NCBI RefSeq assembly: GCF_910592395.1
Contig: NC_088315.1
Coordinates: 2,501 to 66,500, forward strand
Direction: 5' to 3'
DNA: 64,000 nt
DNA from: Lineus longissimus
Lineage: Eukaryota > Nemertea > Pilidiophora > Heteronemertea > Lineidae
The notes under the pieces were generated by a model, which made no database searches, had not been told where the DNA came from, and was given only the letters and a program-made list of their open reading frames with translations. Positions 32,901-44,900 of the stretch are shown here, piece by piece; the stretch's first letter is position 1; each line of letters starts with the position of its first letter. The position numbers were made by a program, and so were the translations under genes.

Positions 32901-35900
32901 TGATGAAATGTCCGTTTTTTCTTTCAGTGACTTTGCATTTAATCCAAGATAAAAAGTAATACAGCAACCTACCCTGAGAGGCATTTTCTTGGTTTTTCTG
33001 CGCAAAGGGTCGACGATCTGCCAAGCTACTAGTATGGATAAGTCCAGCAGGAGCAGTACACACACCATCAACATTAACTTGTAATCTTTGATGACCTCAA
33101 AGAAGAGAGAACATAGTTGACTAACAACGAGATGCCAAAAGAAACTGCCAGCTTTTCTTTTCATGATTGTGTGATCACTTCATACAAATCCAGAGTCCCT
33201 TACATTATATAAAGTACTGTACCCATCCAGAACTAGTACAATCTGAAGAGTATTACAAATTAGATGATATAAGAGCATTTGGAACATCAGGTAAGACCAA
33301 AATATTTCTTACCTTTTTATTCATTTTTATATTTGTGAATATAGCATGGACCCTCCACGTTTTGCTGAACATGGCACCGAATGAAAATGTGAACCCAATT
33401 GCTAATATCCACGAGCGAGCCTGAAGAGTAATAACCATAAGGTCATAACATGGCCTGAAGAGTAACGACCATAAGGTCATAACATGGCCTGAAGAGTAAT
33501 AACCATAAGGTCATAACATGGCCTGTAGAGAAACCACCATAAGGTTATAACATGATGGCCTGTAGAGTAACGACCATAAGGTCATAACATGGCCTGTAGA
33601 GAAACCACCATAAGGTTATAACATAATGGCCTGTAGAGTAACGACCATAAGGTCATAACATGGCCTGTAGAGAAACGACCATAAGGTCATAACATGGCCT
33701 GAAGAGTAACCACCTTAAGGTCATAACATGGCCTGAAGAGTAACGACCATAAGGTCATAACATGGCCTGTAGGAAACCACCATAAGGTTATAACATGATG
33801 GCCTGTAGAGTAACGACCATAAGGTCATAACATGGCCTGAAGAGTAACCACCTTAAGGTCATAACATGGCCTGAAGAGTAACGACCATAAGGTCATAACA
33901 TGGCCTGTAGAGAAACCACCATAAGGTTATAACATGATGGCCTGTAGAGTTACGACCATAAGGCTATAACATGGCCTAAAGAGTAACCACCTTAAAGTCA
34001 TAACATGGCCTGAAGAGTAACGACCATAAGGTCATAACATGGCCTGAAGAGAAACCACCATAAGGTTATAAGATGATGGCCTGTAGAGTTACGACCATAA
34101 GGCTATAACATGGCCTGAAGAGTAACGACCATAAGGTCATAACATGGCCTGAAGAGTAACCACCATAATGTTATAACATGGCCTGAAGAGTAACCACCAT
34201 AAGGTTATAACATGGCCTGTAGAGTAACCAGGCATGAAGGATTGACTAGGAATATTGATGCCGAATGAGTACTATTCAATATACATACCACACAGATGAT
34301 TGGGAAGAGGTCGGGGTGTACCAGGCCACCATCGACCCCCAACAGGAAGACACTGAAGTAACTGAGGATACACCCGACGATGATCAAGTTGTTCATCTGC
34401 GGGCTTGACATCTTGATGTACCTGGTGAATACAGTTAAGTTGCATGAAAATAGAGGAGAGAAAAGTCCTGATGATTTATTCCTGTGAGATTGCAAAGATA
34501 TATACATAGTATTTGCCAGAGGACTGAGGGGTGGTTTCTCAAGTATGGGCTCTATGTGTAATAAATTATACACCAAGTATGAAGGAGCAAGGTTATATCA
34601 GAAGAGTCGAGTCCAACAGTAGAAACAGTTGAAACATATCATGCAGGCCAGCCACCTTTCAATTTCTATACAACAGCAGGTATGTTTTAGGAATATGAGG
34701 CCAATACCAAGAAACTTAATTGTAAACATCCATGCATCTCTTATCATTTTCATGTTTTCAAGCCCAAAGCATTAGTAGATTATTGATCCTTTTTACAAAT
34801 GCCAACACCTCTTGTTGCTTACCTATGTTTTCTAAATCTCACATTAACGTATATCAAGCATATGGCAAAGATTATTCCCAGGCCAGATAGGATACCGAGA
34901 ATGATATAGATGGGAAGCTGAACACGCTCCAGCTCTTCATCCATGTACAATCGGTCGAGAGGGGGCTGATTTCCTAGAGAAGAAGATAGTTCAAAGGACT
35001 TGATATTAGCAGTTCAATCAACTTTAGACAGAGGGCGTTAGATGAGAAGTCGCCAGCAAAACAAACTGATCACTGATGAAGACAGTTAGAAACAATGATT
35101 GGCCAGTGAATATACAATAAAAAGGTGCTCCATGCAATAAAGTGCGGTGATTTATAGACTGTAGCCAAGAGTGCAAGAGATTTAAATGTGTCCGATCCGT
35201 TACTCCAGCTCAATAACATTAACATTTCTCTAATTGGAAACAGGGTGAGATACTCTACCATTGCAATATAATTCTGATCACCACATTGCTTAACTTTTAC
35301 AACAATGACAAGGGGATAATACACTATCAAGCTAATTACTTACCTCTCCACTTGATTGGACTGCTCTCATATAAAAATAACCTTTTGGTAATTGCATGGA
35401 ATTCACCAACTTTCTTCATGACACCCTCTGAAATCAAAAGATATGTGCAGTATACCGACTCGCAGCCAGGGAAAAAACGTACAAGAAATACAGAAAAGGA
35501 GTCCAAGAATGAGAGAAAAAGCTCTCTGCCTTTTTGTGTTAAACTGGGCCGAACTGTGTTCTCCAATGTGGCATAGGGAACAGGCATCAGTAAGATCTGA
35601 CAAGTGGTCTCGCCAGTAGACTGCAGAAACACCAGCAGGCAACACTGGCATCACAGTCATGCAGATGTTGCTTCTGAAAATACATTATGTTTAAGAGATA
35701 TGTTACATATTTAGATCTAAAAACACTTACGTAAGTTTTTGGAATCTCCTTGGAATTGTAAGACAGCTATTTCCCCAAGCCTATCACCGTTGAGGAACTG
35801 GATTTGACCCTGAAGCAGAAGCATTTTCGGGTTTTCATTGTATTAAGACAATGTTGAATCCGAACCACAAGGAGAGTTTAGAAATTCGGAGAAGCTGAAT

Positions 35901-38900
35901 TAAGCAAGGTACCTGTTTCAGCTCCTTGTGGGACAGAGGCCTACCCATGAACTCTGTACACACATGATTCCATGGATTTTCTATTCCTGTATGGGATGAT
36001 GGTCTAGACAATAAATCCCCATGTTGTAGTCTAATTAGGGCGGACACATTATCCAAAAGAATGACTGAGACCTGATTCTGCAGTTGCAAATACTGGGATT
36101 GCAGTCTACTCATGTTCTTACCGTCACGCCCCGAAAATCGGTCTCATTTAACGCCTGGTGGATTATTACAGTTCTGAGATCATCCTCGAGCGTCGAGTTG
36201 CCATCTTGCTGGCGTATGATGGTGTCCAGTGCCTTGGCAATCACCCAGATACCATCGTAGGCATACCCGTGGTACTTGCTGTACTCCTCTCCTCTTCGCC
36301 TGTCATACCTTTTCTTGTAGCCAGAGGCAGTCTGAAGAACAATAGTCAGACTACTTAAACACACCGTTTTACAGGTCCATGAACATTTCATTTGCATGTT
36401 CACTCATATAACTTCATGTTAGCTTTAACTAATGAACATCCAGTAGGCTATTCTTGTTTCCGAAAGACACTTTCTTCAACTTTAAAGATTGTGGCTTTTC
36501 CGTTGCTGCGTGGCATTTTATCGCAAAATGGATTCTCTTTCAAAGAAAGATGCTGCAAACTATTCTGTGTTAAGCATATTTGATTTAAGTAGTTTGGACT
36601 TGAAGTCTTTGGACGCCAACAACCCTGGTGTTTGGCGAAGTGACACTACATTTGTGTCGTCAGGGTTGATAGAAGTGTAGTTGAAAGCTTCTTTAATGAG
36701 CCGTTTTATATGCAACTCTGATAATTAGAGCTAAACGATGCCATACTTGTTTTTCATTTAAGATATTAATCGGGCTATATCGCCAATGACCTGTTAAAGA
36801 CATGGCCAGAGTGATGGATGATCCCCAATCCCGAGATGTCCAATTCATTCTCGGGTAAATCCAAGCGAATTTAGGAACGAATAGAATTGAATGCATCACG
36901 GACCAAATCAGCTCTCTATAAGAACTGAACAATGCATATTTTATGTGATCAATTAATGCTAATCACCACGGCTTCATTCCTTAAGCGACGATAAGTATCG
37001 GACCATTGGATTCCCACTTGCTCTCTTGCAATATCCGCCGGTAATCTTTCGAAGCAATCAAACTAGCAGTGAGATCACAAATGCCATAAATCACTTTGAT
37101 TTCTATGGAAAAACGCAATGATAAATTTGGCATTCCATTAATTTTTGCGCAGTTAAACACACCATTGTGGTTTGATTGAATTACTGTGCCATCAACACTT
37201 AAACCGAGACACACGCATTGAACCTTGCCTGAAGGGAGTGCACTATTCAATAATGAATTAGCAAAGGCAAAAACGGCAGTTTTCATTCCAAAGGTCATTC
37301 GGAGTTGGTTTACTTTTTAGTTGATGTTTCGCAATCAAAATATTTGATACTATGTTATTCAGAGGTAAGCCAATCAGTTGCCTAGAACTGTCTGTAAAAC
37401 AGACAACTCTTAGTTAAGTAGACACAGCATCACTTCATAGACCAAAACAAATGGGCCGGTGAAGAAGTTTTAAATCTCCCAGGATGGATGTCCAGGAAAC
37501 AAAGGCATTTTACCTTCCCTGCTATTGTCTTCAAGGGAGAAGTACTCAGCTGCAGTATATCTGTGGCGAAGTAGCCATCGATTGCTTCCATCATCTGTCC
37601 TAAGGTACAGTCGACGTCCTGGACCTTCCACCAGTCATCCTTCCACCAGCCTAGCACCATCCACACATGTTTCGGGCCGAACAGACTGAGCTTGTACGCC
37701 TGGAACAATTAAACAATGGTCACAGTCACAAGAGAGAAAACCAAACTGTACGACATGAACTGGCTTTCTCTATCCCAGCATTACAAGACTCAGCCTGATG
37801 AAGCTCGTTATCCTGATTCGATGGAGAATCGGTTCAGGTTGAGACTGATCTTTATCGATCCCCCGGGCTGACATCGGATCATCAGCCAGAATCTGATGAC
37901 AAATGTCCGGCTGCACCTCCGGGGACCGAGCACGCTTACTCTTGTTCATTAGACAGAGAGCTGACCAGAATGCCACTCAGATAGCAGAAGAAGCATCTAC
38001 AACGGTCAACGAATCACTTGGGAGCCGATCATTGGATAGAGTTGATAATTTGTTAGTAGCAATAAACTACTATCTACTGTTACTTTGAACATAAGTAACA
38101 CCGTCTTTGTCTTCTCTTGCAGCAGCTCAATAAATGTAGAGACTGTACCAACTACACCCCAGAAGCTGATCATGTCTCAAGATCTGTGTAACTGGCCCAT
38201 TACCACACATAACGCTATATACGGAATTCTATTCGGGCCATTTACTATCCAGTTTGTCAGTTCCAAATCTTTCTCCAGTGCCTATTGCTTGCAACGATGG
38301 CTTCTGTGACCAAACCAACGCTTGTGAACAATGTTCAGAAAGGCGCATGATTTGCTCGTTACCAAACAGAATGCTATCTGGCATTGTGAAAGACAGCTGC
38401 TTGTCAGACTGATGGTCCAAATCATTGATTTTTAACAGCCCGATACACCGCGAGAGGCCAACTGAGGACAGATACTTTTGTTAACATTTTTACCACACTT
38501 CATGTCTGCTACATCAAACATAAACTGGACAAAATCTCCATCATGACGATATTGTTGGGTCGCACAGTACAACATTCACTAGGTAGTCAGACAGAACTAA
38601 TGTAATCAGTGAGCAAGCGCTGTAATGATATCATGAGGAGAATGTGTCCAAGTTCATGTGCACTCTTCGGCTAGAGACATTTGTTGTGATAAGGTGTGTT
38701 CTATCACTGAATATATTGGACCGAACTGAACTCCCGGTAATCAGGATTTGACTCTACTATACTACATTAATATCATTATATTTGATTAAACAAACATTGG
38801 ACAGATACAGGTAGATTCAATAACAGAAACCCAACACTTTCATTTTAGGAAGTGGCCACGTGAGCGCTTCATTCAACAAAATATATACTGCAATAGTTGC

Positions 38901-41900
38901 CTAAGAGTGTGGAGGAATTATCTTTCCATTTTTGTTGAATGCTATGCTATTGTTTCTAGATAGACTAGATTGACTTATTGTGACTATATCATCCAGGTTG
39001 TATCTTATGTTTTCCAGCTCTTTAATTGTTTTTATTGGAAATGTCTCCGAACTCCTACCTCACAAAACACCCGTCTGGCCATCGTCTCATCAAAGTTTCC
39101 AATAAATATCCTCATGTCTTGTTTCTGAAAAGTCAAGAGACTATAAGAATGCTGCACTTATTTTTTTGTCTTCACAGGAACTATATCGACCTGTATTAGC
39201 GTTACATGCATGATATAGGTCCAAACTTCAGCGTTCAGTTTTAAGTTTCTTTTCACATGAACGAGTTGTATCAAGCTTATCTTCCAAAAACGTCACCAAA
39301 AATGACAGGGAATGTCACGTCGTGTATTCGTGTCGGCTTAGAAGGTCGCTTTACGCTGATCATACAGTATCGATTCTTGATTCCAGAGAATGACAGACAC
39401 GGTGGGGCCCTATCTGAGACATTGGATCAAATAACCTACACAATCGACGTCGACTCGACTCGTCTTGTGGCCAATAATAAGGAAGATGTCAAATGACAAC
39501 GGAAATTCGGTTCGGCAGCAACTAGAGCGCCTCATTGCTATCGGGAGAATTCGCTCACATGTGGCAATGTCCTTGTATAACGGTCAATAAACTAGAACTC
39601 TGAGAGAGACTGGACATCGACCCAAGGGTGAGAGATGCTCCTCCGATCATGAATTATCAACAGTTATCATTGTTCATAGTGTCGTAGTTTTCTTAAATGT
39701 GAGGCAAATGGCGTGGTAGTTTAATCAGGTTATCAACACATGGTGATATGTATAGCACTGTGGAAAAAAACATAATTGGAATAATGACCAACACAGCTGA
39801 ATGTTGTTGAGGTTATTCAATGATACGGCATGATGTGATGAAGGAGACACATGCCAATATTCGCTTCACTTGATCGAGGAATCCAACGTCCGAACATACT
39901 GTGTAAGTTGTGTCTATAACATTACATATCGGATACAGCGTCGTTCTAAAAGGTTAAGACATTAACTGATTGAAATAGGGTGGTGACACAAGAACTCCCT
40001 TAAAGCCGGAGCTTATAGATGCATACAGATCTTTCTTCCCACACGGAACAATGCAAAAGGGGTGACTGCCCCTGCGAAATGAATTTTACCTAAGGTGGAT
40101 TTTGTTGGAAATAGCTGGAATTTCCAGCTCTTGGCTGGAATAAGCTGACACTTTGAATTTAGAGAGTTTCATCGAAAAGTTATAGCTGGCAAAAGCTGAC
40201 AAAAACTGGAACTTTATCCATGGGGTGGAAATTCTTGGCATTTTCTGGAACTTTACTTTTCGTAAAAGTTCCAGCGCTGGAAATCTCTGTCACTTTACTA
40301 TGAGATTGTCAGAGCTGGAATTAGCTGGAAATTTCAAATTCGATGTTTCTGACAATTGTTGGAAAAAGCTGGCATTTGCTGGCATTATGCAAATTGCTAT
40401 TATGTTATGCAATTCTATCATGTGGTCTTATCACCTGACCTATCCCATGATGCATTACACCTCAGACAGGAACCAGTAGGTTTGAATTTTCAAGTCAAAC
40501 AAAGAAATCATGTGGGAGCTCTTCTTATTTCTTGATTTTTACCCCGAATTCGATATCAAGATATCCAAAGTTTACACAAATTGAATTGGAACACATAAGG
40601 ATTCAAATGAATGCAAAAAGGGTAATCTGGACAGGCCTTGAGGTTGTTTTTTTAGCATATGAAGAAGCCTGAATCAGTGTATGTGCTGTAAGCCTGTATT
40701 CAGTATTATTGTATGCATGATCGTAGACCCGGACGGTATCATAACTGTAAGATTTTGCATGGGAGATGTCCACAGCCAATGACTCATGTAAGTGATGGAG
40801 TCAATCAACAGTCGGCTTGCTCCATCATTCTTTTCAAGGTCGTGCAGTGATGTTATTTGGACATCCATTTTGGACGTCAGTCCCCGTCTGTAACCCTGCC
40901 CTCCAGACATCAAAGTGACAGAGTGTGCTATGTGTGGTTAACATCATGTTGATGTCACGGTATCCAGTTAAAACGGCACCTCTTTTTTATTTGGCTCACC
41001 TTGTGAGCCTCATGCGATAATGTGGCGTCCATCGTCGGTGGCGGCCGTATTGTTAGCGCGGCACGTTTCGTAAAGTCTGGACTTAAAATTGGTACACATA
41101 TGTTCCATTGGGCCCTGGGGCAATTCACACCAATCTGGTCAATCCATGATCCTCAAACTTACGAGCCTAATATTACAATGTGAATACTTTGCACTATCTA
41201 TATTATTAAACGAGAGGCAAAATTTTCCTGTCAGTGATTGTCAATGACGTCATCGTATCAACTGATCACAATTAGCTATGATGTAAATGACGTGCTGTCT
41301 CCAGGATGGGCATTGAGCCCTGACGACGCCAGTCGGCATTGACGGGCACTCCAACCCAGGTCATGTGGCAACTTAAACCATCTGCAATGGGGAAGTGTCC
41401 GCCTGGCAGAGGTGTCTGCAAGGAGCCTCAGTGAAGCAATAATCTTACGTTTTATATGATAGGGCCTCTTATGCTCGTGTAAGTCCATGGTCAACACACA
41501 CCAAGAATGATATTTACATTATAACAGTGTGACAAGATTGTGTCAGAAAACTAAGGGATTAGGTCAGTGGCATATGCTCAAAACTTGATAATGCCACAGC
41601 AATCATGTTTGCAAGTGACATAAATCACTTGTTTGCATAGATAATTTCAGGTGCCCGCAACAAGAACTGGTCATCCTAGCAACCTCTGTTGGAAGCAAAA
41701 TCAACCTGCAACCTTTAATCATATTTCTGTGTGACAGAAATTGCTTGTTTGCAGTTATAATTGCAGATGCCATCAAAATTGAATTAGAATTGGAAATCGC
41801 ACGGCCTGGGATTAAGCAAAATCAACATGCAATCATGTTTGCATGTGAAAAATTGCCTGTCTGTGGTGATAATCGCAGGTGCGTGTGACAAGATTGCAAT

Positions 41901-44900
41901 CAGCAAAGTCAAAACTAAGCGATTATTGGTTTTACTCCACGACAAGAGATCTTCTTGTTGCATATCACAACGATTCTAATCATAGTCACTGTTGAGTGAC
42001 AAAAAACGCCTGTTTATTAGTGTGCAGTGCTCTGATCGATTCAAACGTAGAGCAGGTCACATACTCCATATTAAATTTCCAGCTAATGTCAACTAATGCC
42101 AGCTATTTCCAATAAATGACAGCCCTGACATTCCTCTTTGCATGCTGAATTTGTAATTTCCAGCTAATGTCAACTAATGCCAGCTTTTTCCAATAAATGA
42201 CAGCCCTGACATTGGTAATCAGCTGGAAGGCCTGGGTCAAGATTTTTCCACCTAATTCCAGCTCTGGAAATTAGGTTCCAGCTAATGCCAGGTTATGCCA
42301 GCTTTTTCCAGAGCTGGCATTTTCTGGCACTGCCATTTACCAAAATACCGCCAAACTCCAGCCCTGACATTTTCTGGAATTTCCAGCTAATTCCAGCCTC
42401 TGGCAAGAAAAAATAGTTTGGAATTAGGTGGAAATTGCCGGCTTTTGTCGACAATTTCCAGTCGAATTTCGCAGGGGTGTGGAATGAGACCTGTTGACAA
42501 GACAGTTGGAACTTTACCTATGTGGACGAGACGGAAAAAAAAGAACATGACTGTCCACAGTAGATGGGTAGAAAACTACGTATTGTATTCACCTAGTGTT
42601 AGTAAGCAAGGCACATAATCAATTACTGATGACGGGTCAGGTGATGGTGGGTGGTGATGGTTATTGGCGTCGTTTCGTCCCAAAACAAGAATACCCCGAT
42701 CTACTCTTCCGAGGCGACAATACCTGGCCTACACGTTAGAGACACCAGATATTGCTGAGCCCGCTCTCAGTTTGATCTAGGGTCCTGTGGCGATCATATC
42801 ACATATGAACACAGCAAAGGAAATTCTTTGAACCTTGATCATGAAAGTTCAACTTGTCTTTGTCAGTTTTCTTTGGAAACGAATTACAAGTCCCTGGGTT
42901 GATTTTTAACATATTGCAAAAGGTGTAACCTTAGGGATTTTTTCTTTCTTTCAAAAATATATCTTTAAACACGGTTCTTGAATGTCTTATATGTGGCAAG
43001 GCTTTGGCGTCGAGGAGGGGCCTCACTGCTCACAAGTGGTTTGGACATTCCTGAGTACACAGGACTAAAATGGATGATGAGAAGGATGGTTACCTGGAAC
43101 TGCTTGAGCACTGGCGCAGGGTCACTGGTGAAGCCCTTGGTGGTTGCGTTGATGCCATTCTCATCAAGGAGTTTGGTGAGGGCATTATGCGCCTGGAATG
43201 CAAAGAGATTGATGTAAAGTCATGTGCATTGACCCAAACCAAATCGTAAGTCATTATGAAGTCACCCAAGGACTATGGGTGGCAGCCATGAGGTCGATAT
43301 AATGGTATTTTGGTGTCAGTTAGGGCAGTGGGGCGTGTTTGATTCAGCGATGGATATATTCCTCGTACCAGCGTGAATAGTTTAGAGTGTGCTTTGAGAT
43401 AGGAAAGATCCCTTGTCACGCCCTGGAGCAAAAGAAAAAGTGCTTCATTTTAGGTATTTTAAATAGTTTAGGGTCGCTGAGTGTGTTCCGAAGTAGTGGG
43501 TAATGCAGGTGTCCTGATAGAGTGTAGCCACTGGGCTCTTACTTACATAAGCAAATCTCCCAGATCCTTTTATGCTGGCATCCTGATAGAGTGTAGCCAC
43601 TGGGCTCTTACTTACATAAGCAAATCTCCCAGATCCTTTTATGCTGGCATCCTGATAGAGTGTAGCCACTGGGCTCTTACTTACATAAGCAAATCTCCCA
43701 GATCCTTTTATGCTGGCATCCTGATAGAGTGTAGCCACTGGGCTCTTACTTACATAAGCAAATCTCCCAGATCCTTTTATGCTGGCATCCTGATAGAGTG
43801 TAGCCACTGGGCTCTTACTTACATAAGCAAATCTCCCAGATCCTTTTATGCTGGCATCCTGATAAAGTGTAGCCACTGGGCCCTTACTTACATAAGCAAA
43901 TCACCCAGATCCTTTTATGCTGGCATCCTGATAGAGTGTAGCCACTGGGCTCTTACTTACATAAGCAAATCTCCCAGATCATTTTATGCTGGCATCCTGA
44001 TAAAGTGTAGCCACTCGGCTCTTACTTACATAAGCAAATCTCCCAGATCCTTTTGTGCTGGCATCCTGATAGAGTGTAGCCACTCGGCTCCAATGGAATG
44101 TTTGAAGTAAAGACAGGCGGGCTGGGTTAAAATCGTTCTCACTAGGCACGGTGCGGAAAAGATTGGGGTACTTCGTTCGGTCATTTAATTCTGGGTTTGT
44201 GTCTGCATAAGAAAGCTGCAAGAAATAAAACACAATGAGATGATAGTCCGCATATATTTGTCTCTGATAGACAATTTCTCAAAAACTTATGGAGCTGCAT
44301 TTCTATAATGGCGAGATAGTCAACCTCGGGTCAATTGGCATCGATGATAATGCTAAAACTCTTGATAGAAGGCTTTAAGAGTAAATGAAGAGGCATCCTG
44401 ATTATTCCAACTATAAAGGGCTCCCGGAAAGAGGGGACTTCAAAGAGCATGTTCACATTTTGATTGTTATCACAAAGGTAGTGAAGACTATAAAGAGATA
44501 TTTGAGCTTATACCGTATTGTTTCCCAGCCATCAAAGAGTCAACACAATTTCTTTATATGCGTTTACATATCATGGGAGGAATCAACATCCCTACTCTCA
44601 AGTAAATCCTGAGATCACAGCTGGAATAATCCATGGATATCGTTTGAGCTCGACTTAACTCACAACCATACTCTCTAAAATCACAATCGGATTGTCTCTA
44701 AACGAGATCAATCTGAGAGTTTGCCTGATTCGACTACTTGACGATAATCTCGCCTTTCATTAAAATCTTAATCCTCCTGGCCTATAACGCATAAATCATG
44801 TAAACGTCACTGGTAAGTCATTATGTTTCCAAGAACTCTTAATGGTTAAATTGGAAAGGGTGATGATGGTAAGCGTGATGATGGTGAGGGTAATGATGGT

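Noticed and set aside
39257-39496. A + strand 79-codon frame in a GABA-B intron
   Set aside because: Protein-like composition but no splice sites, family match or repeat association; not distinguishable from chance.
43481-44110. A + strand 209-codon frame opposite the GABA-B exon
   Set aside because: It is the antisense of the 69-bp array; the meaningful frame is the - strand exon end at 44030-44215.
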